Below are positions 15,080 to 22,804 of a stretch of 64,000 bases of DNA, piece by piece (position 1 is the stretch's first letter; every line of letters begins with the position of its first letter). Origin of the DNA: an uncultured Duncaniella sp. (GTDB taxonomy: Bacteria; Bacteroidota; Bacteroidia; Bacteroidales; Muribaculaceae); assembly GCA_910586665.1 (NCBI GenBank), contig CAJUIX010000001.1, positions 124,001 to 188,000 of the forward strand, written 5' to 3'. The notes under the pieces were generated by a model. The model was not told where the DNA came from. It searched no databases and was given only the letters and a program-made list of their open reading frames with translations. Both the position numbers and the translations under genes were made by a program.

Positions 15080-16663
15080 ATGGCTACGAAAGCGGAAATA
15101 TTAAAAGCACGCGAAAAGTGGAAACAGCACTGCGAGACGGTGCAGGCCGCCACGGTCGTAAACATAAATGAGACAGCCGAGCAGCGCCTTATGCGCCTGC
15201 GCCGGCTGCTGCTCAATTATGCCGATTTCGTCGACCATTATTTTCCGCACTGGACTGAAAACCCTGAAACAGGCAACGCAACCCCCTGCGCGCCGTTCCA
15301 TATCGATGCCGCCAATAAAATCAGGAAAAACCGCAACCTGAAGGCCGGCTTCGTCTGGCACCGCGGCGCGGCCAAATCTACCAACATGGACGTGTTTATC
15401 CCCATGTGGCTTATGGCCTGGGATATTCTCGGCGCTGAAATATTCGGGACCGCGAAAACAAAAGGCCGCGAAATAAATGTCATGGTGCTGGTCGGAAAAT
15501 CTGAGGACAACGCAAAAACGCTCCTGGGCGACATTCAGGCCGAATTACAGTATAACCAGCGTTATATTGCCGATTTCGGGGAACAGTACAACGCCGGATC
15601 CTGGGAAGAGGGCGAGTTTGTCACGCGCTCCGAAGTGGCGTTTTTCGCCCGTGGCCGCGGTCAGTCTCCGCGTGGTCTGCGCTACCGCTCCCACCGCCCG
15701 GACTATGTCGTGATCGACGACCTCGACGACGACGAGCTGGTCGAAAGCCCGGCGCGCGTGTCCAAACTGTTCGACTGGGTGCGCTCGGCTCTGTTCGGCA
15801 CCCTCGACGGCGGACGCGGCCGCTTCTTTATGGTCGGCAACATGATTGCCAAAAATTCGGTTCTGGCCAAGTGGTGCGACATTAAGACGGTGCACGTTAC
15901 CCGCGTGAACATTTACGACCGAAACGGCAAAATTTCATGGGCCGCCAAATGGACCCCGGCCGAAGTCCAGGCTATCGCCGACACTGTGGGTTATCGGGCG
16001 TTTCAAAAGGAATACATGAACAACCCTATCATCGAGGGCGCCGTGTTCCGCAACGAGTGGATCCGCTGGGGCAAGCGCCCGGCATGGTCCAAGTTTTCCG
16101 AAATTGTCCTGTATATCGACCCCAGCTTCAAAGGCTCCACCAAAAACGACTTTAAGGCCGCGAAGCTCTGGGGCAAGGCCGGCACCCAGCTCTGGCTTCT
16201 CCGCGCCTTTGTCCGGCAGTGTTCCGTGGCCGAAATGGTGCGCTGGTGTTACGACCTCTACGAGTGGTCACGCGCCGAAGGCATTTCCGTGCGCTGGTAC
16301 ATGGAGGCCAATTTCATGCAGGACACCATTCTCGACGAGTTCCGGCGCGAGGGGGAGCTGCGCGGCTATCAGCTCCCCATTACAGGCGACAAGCGCAAAA
16401 AGCCCGACAAGTTCCAGCGTGTCGAAGCGGTCAGCCCCCTGTGGGAGCGCGGCTTCGTCACCTACGACGAGTCTCAGCGCGACGACCCCGACATGCTCGC
16501 CGGCATTGACCAGACCCTGGCTTTTGAAAAAGGTATGCGCGGACACGACGACGGCCCCGACGCCGACGAGGGCGCCATCTGGATTTTACAGCGTGATACC
16601 CGCGTACAGTCATTCAACCCCTCTTTCGGCATGAGGAAAACATCAAAAAATTTATGTTATTGA
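15080..16663 (+). CDS. Terminase large subunit
   Basis: The 527-residue packaging motor has an ATPase domain followed by a nuclease domain. A Walker A-like motif HRGAAKST is at about 94-101, of the degenerate type usual in terminases. Walker B is YVVIDDLDDDE at about 209-219. The C-terminal nuclease has LYIDPSFKG with its first acidic residue, MEANFMQD in the middle and GPDADEGAIWIL near the end, matching the three-acid RNase H-like arrangement. Length is normal. The gene is closely coupled to the small subunit, and its last 10 bases overlap the next gene. Confidence 0.95.
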   Translation: MATKAEILKAREKWKQHCETVQAATVVNINETAEQRLMRLRRLLLNYADFVDHYFPHWTENPETGNATPCAPFHIDAANKIRKNRNLKAGFVWHRGAAKSTNMDVFIPMWLMAWDILGAEIFGTAKTKGREINVMVLVGKSEDNAKTLLGDIQAELQYNQRYIADFGEQYNAGSWEEGEFVTRSEVAFFARGRGQSPRGLRYRSHRPDYVVIDDLDDDELVESPARVSKLFDWVRSALFGTLDGGRGRFFMVGNMIAKNSVLAKWCDIKTVHVTRVNIYDRNGKISWAAKWTPAEVQAIADTVGYRAFQKEYMNNPIIEGAVFRNEWIRWGKRPAWSKFSEIVLYIDPSFKGSTKNDFKAAKLWGKAGTQLWLLRAFVRQCSVAEMVRWCYDLYEWSRAEGISVRWYMEANFMQDTILDEFRREGELRGYQLPITGDKRKKPDKFQRVEAVSPLWERGFVTYDESQRDDPDMLAGIDQTLAFEKGMRGHDDGPDADEGAIWILQRDTRVQSFNPSFGMRKTSKNLCY

Positions 16664-16911
16664 CCGATTATTTCCGCGCCCTCATTTTCGATTGGCGCAA
16701 AAAACGTGCTATCCGCGAAGCTCAACGCTCCGCCGACCTATACCGCAAAAAGTTCCTGGTGCTCGTTCATCAGGGCCGCCCGGTCTGCGTCTCCATGCAG
16801 GGCGTAAAGCAGCTGATCCGGCAGAAGCGGTTCCACGGACTCACTGCTGAAAAGGCCCGGCAGATTGCAATATATGAAGCCACCCCCTCAAACTCGCGCC
16901 CATGTTCCTGA
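16654..16911 (+). CDS. Small basic phage protein
   Basis: This 85-residue, Arg/Lys-rich protein overlaps the end of the terminase gene by ten bases and the start of the gp36-like gene by ten. It has an amphipathic N-terminus (LLTDYFRALIFDWRKKRAIRE) and a central beta segment (KFLVLVHQGRPVCVSMQG). No family was recognised. The tight double overlap supports a real, translationally coupled gene. A structural or connector role is only a guess from position. Confidence 0.55.
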   Translation: MLLTDYFRALIFDWRKKRAIREAQRSADLYRKKFLVLVHQGRPVCVSMQGVKQLIRQKRFHGLTAEKARQIAIYEATPSNSRPCS

Positions 16912-17321
16912 CTGTCGAAGATTACCGCTCGGTCTGCGATGAATTTGAATTCGAGCAGATAACCGAAAACGCCGAAACGCGCGAAGCCGCCGAAACGGCC
17001 GCCCTGGAGCAGATTGCATCCTACCTGCGCAACCGTTACGACATTGACCGCGCTTTCGCCGCCTCCGGCTCTTGCCGCAACGCCATGCTCGTGCAATGTG
17101 CCGTAAACATTTCTCTGTGGCTCATGGTCCACCGCCTGCCCCAAAACATGGGGCACGAGCGACGCGAACGCCTCTATGACGACGCCGTTAAATGGCTACG
17201 CGATGTCCAGGCCTCCAAGGCCTCGCCGGATCTGCCGCTCTACATATCGGCCGACGGCTCCGCCGACGCCCGCAACCCTGTGCGCTCCGGCTGCATGAAG
17301 CCCAACAGGTACGATTATTAA
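16902..17321 (+). CDS. gp36-like head-tail protein (DUF1320-like)
   Basis: This 139-residue protein resembles Mu gp36. The N-terminus MFLTVEDYRSVCDEFEFEQIT is followed by helices containing ALEQIASYLRNRYDIDRAF. Then comes the characteristic segment MLVQCAVNISLWLMVHRLPQNMGHERRERLYDDAVKWLRDV, in which a bundled helix precedes the conserved RxxxYDDAxKWL. Such proteins act at the head-tail joint. The C-terminal tail is polar and probably flexible. Overlap with the upstream gene suggests coupling. Four TTAAAC-like repeats fill the short gap to the next gene. Confidence 0.75.
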   Translation: MFLTVEDYRSVCDEFEFEQITENAETREAAETAALEQIASYLRNRYDIDRAFAASGSCRNAMLVQCAVNISLWLMVHRLPQNMGHERRERLYDDAVKWLRDVQASKASPDLPLYISADGSADARNPVRSGCMKPNRYDY

Positions 17322-17354
17322 ACGATTAAACACCATTAAACGCCCGATTAAACG

Positions 17355-18308
17355 ATGTTCAGACTGTGCGCAAAAGTTGAGATAAAGGGCGACCGCTCGT
17401 GGTCGCTCGACTTTGTTACTGCCGTGGAGATTACCCGCGACACCGGAAAGCTCACCGCCGAAGCCAAAATAACGCTGCCTAAAAAAATGAAGTGGGACGG
17501 CTCGGTTGAAATTCCGGTGCGCCGCGGCGACAGTGTGCGCATATCCCTGGGCTACGACGACAATTTGCAGCTTGCTTTCGTCGGCTGGGTGCGCGATGTC
17601 GGCTTCAAAACTCCGGTGGTCATTACCTGCGAGGACGATATGTTCAAGCTAAAACAGATGCCGGCTGTCAAAAAGGCTTACCGCTCCGTCACGCTCGAAA
17701 CGCTGCTCAAGGACCAGGGCATTACCCACCGCCTCAACATCATGGGCGAACAGTCGCTCGGAGCTTACCGCGTCACGGCCGACACTGTGGCCTCTCTGCT
17801 CGGCAAGCTATCGGAACAGGGCGTCCGCTCCTTTTTCCGCTATGAGGACGGCGAGCCGGTGCTTTACTGCGGCGTGCTCTTTGAGCGCGACAGCACCCCG
17901 GCCCAGGTGTTCAAAACCGGGCTTAACATCATTTCAGACCAGAGCCTCCGGCAGCAGAAAGCCGAGAACATGCGCCTGCGCGTCAAGGCGGTCAGCCTCA
18001 TGCCGGACAATAAGAAAATCAAGGTCGAGGTCGGAGACAGCGACGGCGAACACCGCACCCTCCACACCTACAATAAGACCGAAGCCGAGTTAAAGGCATG
18101 GGCGGAGCAGGAAGTCAAACGCCTCAAACGCGACGGCCTCACCGGCTCTTTTACCACTTTCGGATATAAGCTCGTGGACCCGCTCGATGCTGTCGGCCTC
18201 ATTATCGACGGCGCTAAAATGGGCGTGTACCAGGTTAAAAAAGTAGTGATCAAATACGGCGACGGGGGCTTCCGTCAGGAAATAACCCTCGGCCTCCGCG
18301 TCGCTTAA
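17355..18308 (+). CDS. Baseplate hub protein (gpD / Mu gp44-like)
   Basis: The 317-residue protein fits the late-control gpD family that forms the trimeric hub under the tail tube. It starts with a beta domain (LDFVTAVEITRDTGKLTAEAKITLP; VRRGDSVRISLGYDD; AFVGWVRDVGFKTP). A LysM-like or ferredoxin-like middle follows (VTLETLLKDQGI), and the C-terminal beta domain ends YQVKKVVIKYGDGGFRQEITLGLRV, as expected for hub proteins. It directly precedes the spike gene, the usual pairing. Length is a little short for the family but acceptable for phage Mu relatives. Confidence 0.8.
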   Translation: MFRLCAKVEIKGDRSWSLDFVTAVEITRDTGKLTAEAKITLPKKMKWDGSVEIPVRRGDSVRISLGYDDNLQLAFVGWVRDVGFKTPVVITCEDDMFKLKQMPAVKKAYRSVTLETLLKDQGITHRLNIMGEQSLGAYRVTADTVASLLGKLSEQGVRSFFRYEDGEPVLYCGVLFERDSTPAQVFKTGLNIISDQSLRQQKAENMRLRVKAVSLMPDNKKIKVEVGDSDGEHRTLHTYNKTEAELKAWAEQEVKRLKRDGLTGSFTTFGYKLVDPLDAVGLIIDGAKMGVYQVKKVVIKYGDGGFRQEITLGLRVA

Positions 18309-18319
18309 CTAATTGTGTC

Positions 18320-18922
18320 ATGTCAGACTTACGAAACATTATCCGGCAACTTGCACAGCCCGACGGCGAGACTGTCGCCTTGGTCTGCACGGTGGACGCG
18401 ATAGACAAGGCGGCCCGTACCGTTGACTGCTCCCCCATAAATGAGGGGGCGCCACTGCTCGGGGTCAACCTCCAGGCTAACCAGGGGGCTGATTTCGGCC
18501 TTTGCCTTTTTCCTGAAAAGGACAGTTATGTGGTCGTGGGCTTTGTCGCCGACGGCGACGCAGGGGTGGTGCTGCTAACTGAAAAGATTGAGTCCGCCGA
18601 AATTGTGATCGGCGGCACCTCCGTCGTCATGGACGCCGACGGCTGCCGCATCGATACGGAAAAAATGTCGGCTCACATCAACCGCGACAACATCATTTTC
18701 AACGGTGGCGACCTCGGCGGTCTGGTCAGGGTCGAGGATATTACAAAACGCCTTAACCTTATTGAAAAGGACATTAACAAACTCAAAACCGCCATGTCGG
18801 GCTGGACCCCGGTGCCTCAGGACGGCGGCGCTGCCCTCAAAGCTGCCGCCGCTTCATGGGCCGGCTCACAGCTCACACCGACAAAGCGCGGCGATTACGA
18901 AAACACCAAGATAAAGCAATGA
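18320..18922 (+). CDS. Baseplate spike protein (gpV / gp45-like)
   Basis: The 200-residue protein follows the hub gene and resembles membrane-piercing spike proteins. An N-terminal OB-like beta domain (ALVCTVDAIDKAARTVDCSPINEGAPLLGVNLQ; FPEKDSYVVVGFV) is followed by repeated short beta segments (EIVIGGTSVVMDADGCRI; SAHINRDNIIFNGG) suited to a triple beta-helix. The C-terminus has a coiled segment and a polar end. The spike forms the tip that meets the outer membrane. The stop overlaps the next start (ATGA), so production is coupled. Confidence 0.78.
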   Translation: MSDLRNIIRQLAQPDGETVALVCTVDAIDKAARTVDCSPINEGAPLLGVNLQANQGADFGLCLFPEKDSYVVVGFVADGDAGVVLLTEKIESAEIVIGGTSVVMDADGCRIDTEKMSAHINRDNIIFNGGDLGGLVRVEDITKRLNLIEKDINKLKTAMSGWTPVPQDGGAALKAAAASWAGSQLTPTKRGDYENTKIKQ

Positions 18923-19197
18923 ACGGTCTCCAAATTGATATTGACACAGGCGACCTCCTGGTGGAGCGCTCAGCCGCCGTCGTCGCCGACGCCTCCGGCT
19001 TCATTGCCGAACTGGTGCTGCGCGCCTGCCGCGGCGAGTTCAAGGAACACCCGCTCCTGGGCGCCGAGGCTCCCCTTATGCTCGCCGGCGAGCCCGACCC
19101 GTTCTGGCCCGGCAACGCAAAAAAGATGCTGCGCGCCTGCGGCCTCGATGTTTCAAACCTCACACTGTCGCCCGAGGGCGTGGTGCAAATCTCATAA
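18919..19197 (+). CDS. Baseplate wedge protein (gp46 / gp25-like)
   Basis: Starting at ATG 18919, which overlaps the previous stop, this frame gives 92 residues beginning MNGLQIDIDTGDLLVER. The frame is open further upstream to 18856, but those codons lie inside the spike gene. The pattern of a short strand, then FIAELVLRACRGEFKEHPLLGAEAPLML and a final strand, matches the small gp25/gpW-like baseplate proteins. In Mu the gene in this position is gp46. The call is based mainly on order and size, with moderate sequence resemblance. Confidence 0.6.
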   Translation: MNGLQIDIDTGDLLVERSAAVVADASGFIAELVLRACRGEFKEHPLLGAEAPLMLAGEPDPFWPGNAKKMLRACGLDVSNLTLSPEGVVQIS

Positions 19198-19200
19198 GCC

Positions 19201-19632
19201 ATGCAGATAATTGTTAACGACCGCCAGACGCTGCTCGACATTGCCGTCATTGCCCTGGGTTCCGCCGCCGGAGTGTTCGCCCTCGCGCAGCGGAACGGCC
19301 TGTCCGTTACTGCCACGCTCGCCGACGGTCAGGCCGTTGCCTACGAGCTGGAAGATGTCGTCAGCCTCGCCGTCCGCTCGGCCTATGCCCTCCGGCACAT
19401 CAGCCCGGCAACCGACATTGACCCAGCCGAATATCGCGAACTGCTATATCAGACTGGCACGAAACGCCCCGCCGTCATGCGCCCCTGGCTCGACAAGTAC
19501 GATGATGTTCTCGTGGTTGACAAGGTGGACGAAGTTCTCGAATTGCTCGACCGAAAGCAGCCGGTCAAGGTGCAGAGCAAGCAGGAATTCACCCGCGTTT
19601 TCTCCGACCCTTTCAGCGAAGTTTTTTCATAA
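19201..19632 (+). CDS. LysM-like tail protein
   Basis: The first 50 residues of this 143-residue protein (IIVNDRQTLLDIAVIALGSAAG, then FALAQRNGLSVTATLADGQAV) follow the LysM pattern: a strand with D-Q-T, a helix, N-G-L, and a loop leading to a second strand. In phages, LysM-like modules often sit at the end of the tail tube. The rest is helical and charged. It lies 3 bp after the wedge gene and before two fibre-like genes. The LysM call is by pattern; peptidoglycan binding is not proven, because structural LysM folds occur in tails too. Confidence 0.6.
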   Translation: MQIIVNDRQTLLDIAVIALGSAAGVFALAQRNGLSVTATLADGQAVAYELEDVVSLAVRSAYALRHISPATDIDPAEYRELLYQTGTKRPAVMRPWLDKYDDVLVVDKVDEVLELLDRKQPVKVQSKQEFTRVFSDPFSEVFS

Positions 19633-19650
19633 CATCAAACCCTTACCAAT

Positions 19651-20307
19651 ATGGACCAACTCACAAAAAACGATTTGCAGCCGCTTGATACGGCCGGCCT
19701 CATGGAGCACGCCGAAGTCATACGCGACGCCGTGCAGGCAAAGACCATTTCGGCGCGGCAGGTGGGTGGGCTGTTTTGCGCCCTGATCGAAGCATGCGGC
19801 GACATTAACCGCGCGGTCGGCCTGTTCCTGTCCGTCAACGTGCCGGAGCTGCAAAAGGATATTGACCGGCGCCTCGCCGGTGCCGACGATGCGGCCGCAA
19901 AGGCCACCGCCGAAACTCAGCGGTCAGAGCAGACACGCGCGCTGGTGGAGTCGCTTGTGGCTCAGCTTTCCACCCATAATCTCAATGCACCGCTGCGCGT
20001 CGATATTACGGCCGCGCCGCTGCGCATCACTCTCACCAACCCCGTGCCGCAGAAAATCGGTGCCGTGCTCTTTCCGCGCTTCGGCCTCGGATCCGTCCTG
20101 TTCATCGGCGACCATAAGGCGGTCGACGTCACACCCGACGGAATGGTGATCCCGGTCGCCCTCGGCCGCTCCACCGTCAACGCCGTTGCCACGGCCGACA
20201 CATCGGTTTATAAAACGCTTCGCATCGAAGTGGTGCCCCCGCGTCTGCGCTTTTCGCATTCCGGCGCGCTACGCATCGACGGCAAAGGTAATTTAAGGCT
20301 TACATGA
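19651..20307 (+). CDS. Tail fibre-like protein A, C-terminal beta domain shared with next gene
   Basis: The 218-residue protein has a helical first half (residues 1 to about 110) with Ala/Asp/Gln-rich coiled-coil content, and a beta-rich second half. That second half aligns with the end of the next protein: APLRVDITAAPLRITLTNPVP, a central DGMVIPVALG, then SVYKTLRIEVVPPRLRF and a final LRIDGKGNLRLT. Paralogous C-terminal domains on neighbouring genes are usual for subunits of one fibre or baseplate assembly. The function is inferred from the fold-like pattern and position. The end overlaps the next start by four bases. Confidence 0.65.
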   Translation: MDQLTKNDLQPLDTAGLMEHAEVIRDAVQAKTISARQVGGLFCALIEACGDINRAVGLFLSVNVPELQKDIDRRLAGADDAAAKATAETQRSEQTRALVESLVAQLSTHNLNAPLRVDITAAPLRITLTNPVPQKIGAVLFPRFGLGSVLFIGDHKAVDVTPDGMVIPVALGRSTVNAVATADTSVYKTLRIEVVPPRLRFSHSGALRIDGKGNLRLT

Positions 20308-21545
20308 TGGACTCTATCAGACATATAAACTACAAAAGCGACTTCATCGTCCGCGAACGCTTCCGCGATGCCTCGGGGGCTTTTGTCGCTATCCCCCAGG
20401 AGGTGGATTTCGAGCTGCGCTACTGGGTCAAGCCCGGGCGTTATTTCGTGGCCTCGCGCTCCGGCGGCGTTTACACAAACTGCACCCCGGACGGCGACGC
20501 CCTCCTGGTCATTTTCAAGGATCACGGCTTTTGCGAGGGCATTCTGAAACATGAACTGCATCTGCGCCTGGTCAACGGCTTCATGCCGGACGGCATACAG
20601 GATGTATATTACCCCGAGGACATGGCCGTCCAGCTCTGGCACCTCGGCGACGACGCTCTGGGCGTTATCGAGTCCGGGGTGGTGGCCGCTTACACTCGCG
20701 GCCTGCCGTTCACTTTCGACGATTTCACACAGGCACAGATCGAAGTGCTCCAACGTCCGGCTCTCGACGCTGCGAAAAAGGCCGACGCGGCCACCCAAAG
20801 GGCAAACACTGCCGCCGGAGAAGCGGAGCGCTTGACCCGTGAGCTTTCAAACACCGGCGCACGAGTGGTCAAGGATTGCACCGAAGCGACAGCAGAAGCC
20901 CGGACGGCCACAAGCAACGCAGACACCGCAACAGGCGAAGCCTGGGCAGCGACCACCGACGCACGCGACGCGACGGCCAGGGTGCTGAAACAGGCACAGG
21001 AACTTGACACAGCCTCCGCCGCTGCCATTAAGGATTGCGACGCCGCCACTGCTGCCGCCAACAAGTCAAAGGCAGCCGCCGACACCGCCGCCCGAAATGC
21101 ACAGGACGCGGCCGTGGCCACTCAGTCGGAACGTGAGCTCACAGAACAGAGCCGCCAACGCCTCGAAGCCGTGGCCGACCGCGCGGAACTGGCGGCCGCC
21201 CCGGTGCCCGACGGCCTCCGCGTCGATAGCCCCGCGCCGCTTACCCTCGGCAACCCGGTGCCACGCTTCATAATGGCCCGCGTCCTCCCGGCCGGTGCGC
21301 TGCAAAACATCATTTTTCAGGCTTTCGGCGGCGCTGCCGGGAGCGCCTGCGGCCAATCCGCTTTTGTAGCGCCGGACGGCCGCATCTTACCGCTCGCTCC
21401 CGGTGTTACCCATGTCCATGTCATACCCACGGCCGGCACCCGCTTCTATAAGACTGTCGAGGTGCGGGTGGTCGCCCCAGCGCTCCGTCTGGCCGCACCC
21501 AGCGCGCTCCGCCTCGATGCCGCCGGCAATATCCGTTTAACTTAA
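20304..21545 (+). CDS. Tail fibre-like protein B, long Ala-rich coiled coil
   Basis: The 413-residue protein has three parts. Residues 1 to about 145 form a beta-rich N-terminal domain (DFELRYWVKPGRYFV; HELHLRLVNGFMPDG; VYYPEDMAVQLW) likely to attach to the tail. Residues about 150-295 are an Ala/Thr/Asp-rich coiled coil (repeats like AAKKADAATQRANTAAGEAE). The last 110 residues match the C-terminal domain of the preceding protein. Trimeric fibres of this design are common on baseplates. It is not the DGR target. ATG at 20304 overlaps the previous stop; ATG at 20307 is an alternative. Confidence 0.7.
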   Translation: MMDSIRHINYKSDFIVRERFRDASGAFVAIPQEVDFELRYWVKPGRYFVASRSGGVYTNCTPDGDALLVIFKDHGFCEGILKHELHLRLVNGFMPDGIQDVYYPEDMAVQLWHLGDDALGVIESGVVAAYTRGLPFTFDDFTQAQIEVLQRPALDAAKKADAATQRANTAAGEAERLTRELSNTGARVVKDCTEATAEARTATSNADTATGEAWAATTDARDATARVLKQAQELDTASAAAIKDCDAATAAANKSKAAADTAARNAQDAAVATQSERELTEQSRQRLEAVADRAELAAAPVPDGLRVDSPAPLTLGNPVPRFIMARVLPAGALQNIIFQAFGGAAGSACGQSAFVAPDGRILPLAPGVTHVHVIPTAGTRFYKTVEVRVVAPALRLAAPSALRLDAAGNIRLT

Positions 21546-21556
21546 ATCACCGCATC

Positions 21557-22804
21557 ATGACCAATATTATCTCAAGCATACGCGAATGGTTCGACCGACC
21601 TACGCGCGCCGAAGTTATGACACTGGCGCGCATGGCGTCCGGCAGGCAGGGCCTCAAAATTACCGCACAGCTGCTCCAGCAGACCGACACGCTCACAAAA
21701 AAGGACATTAACGACTGGCGAAACGCCCACCAGGTCGCTATCGACTACGAAAACCCCAACCGAATGCGTCTTTACGACATTTACGCCGACTGTGTGCTCG
21801 ACGCCCATTTGTCGGGTTGTATCGCGCAGCGCAAGGGCAAGGTGCTCCAAAAAGATTTTCGTCTGGTCGATAACAACGGTAAGGAAGATGTCGCCGGCAC
21901 GGAGCTGCTGCAACAGGAATGGTTCGCCGATTTTCTCGGCTACACCCTGGATACAGCCTACTGGGGGCACTCGCTCATTCAGCTGGGCGATGTTATCCGT
22001 GCCGACGGCGGCCTCATGCGTTACGACGGCGTGGAACTGGTGCCGCGCAAACACGTGGTGCCGGAATATGGCCGCGTGGTCGTTAACCCGGGCGACGACT
22101 GGCGCGGCGGCATTCCTTACCGCGAGGGCGATTTCGCAAACTGGTGCGTGGAAGTGGGCAAGCCCCGCGACCTCGGCCTCCTGCTCAAATGCTGCTGCTC
22201 TTACATCAGCAAAAAGAACATGCTCACGTTCTGGGATATGTTCGGCGAGATTTTCGGCCAGCCCATGCGAATAGCCACCACCAACAGCCCGGACGAAAAC
22301 GAGCGTGCCAAGGTTGAAAGCGCCCTTGAGAACATGGGCGCGGCGTTCTGGGGCCTGTTCCCCGAGGGTACCAACATCGAGATCAAGGAAAGCAGCCGAG
22401 GCGACGCTTACAACGTGTTCGACCGCCGCGTGGACCGCTGCAACTCGGAGCTGTCGAAGGTCATTCTCAACCAGACAATGACCATTGACTCGGGAGCCTC
22501 GCTCTCTCAGTCCGAAGTGCACCTCGAGATTTTCGAGCGCACCACCGAGGCCGACGCCACTATGGCCGGCTATGTCATTAACGGCCGGCTGCTCCCACTC
22601 ATGGCCGCACACGGCTTCCCGGTAAAGGGCAAGCGCTTTATATGGAACAACGCCGCCAGCTACACCCCGGCCGAACAGCGCGAGATCGAGCGCCTGCTTC
22701 TGGAGTATTACAATGTGCCGGCGGAATATTTCACGGACAAATACGGCGTCGCTATCGACGGCCCGCGCGAAGCAAAGACACAGCCCGACCGTTTTTTCGA
22801 CTGA
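21557..22804 (+). CDS. Portal protein (DUF935, Mu gp29-like)
   Basis: The 415-residue protein matches the DUF935 portal family of Mu-like phages. Visible landmarks are YDIYADCVLDAHLSGCIAQRKGKVLQKDF near the start, LDTAYWGHSLIQLGDV, the clip region around RKHVVPEYGRVVVNPGD, and FWDMFGEIFGQPMRIATTN. These are followed by DSGASLSQSEVHLEIFERTTEADA, a signature of this family. The dodecameric portal is the DNA gate at the capsid vertex. Length is a little shorter than Mu gp29 (about 510). The MuF gene follows with an overlapping start, the standard order. Confidence 0.93.
   Translation: MTNIISSIREWFDRPTRAEVMTLARMASGRQGLKITAQLLQQTDTLTKKDINDWRNAHQVAIDYENPNRMRLYDIYADCVLDAHLSGCIAQRKGKVLQKDFRLVDNNGKEDVAGTELLQQEWFADFLGYTLDTAYWGHSLIQLGDVIRADGGLMRYDGVELVPRKHVVPEYGRVVVNPGDDWRGGIPYREGDFANWCVEVGKPRDLGLLLKCCCSYISKKNMLTFWDMFGEIFGQPMRIATTNSPDENERAKVESALENMGAAFWGLFPEGTNIEIKESSRGDAYNVFDRRVDRCNSELSKVILNQTMTIDSGASLSQSEVHLEIFERTTEADATMAGYVINGRLLPLMAAHGFPVKGKRFIWNNAASYTPAEQREIERLLLEYYNVPAEYFTDKYGVAIDGPREAKTQPDRFFD

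Noticed and set aside
22642..22800. ATG at 22642 as the start of the MuF gene
   Set aside because: The first 53 codons would lie entirely within the portal gene and read as basic, shadow-like sequence; head proteins of this family start near the portal stop.
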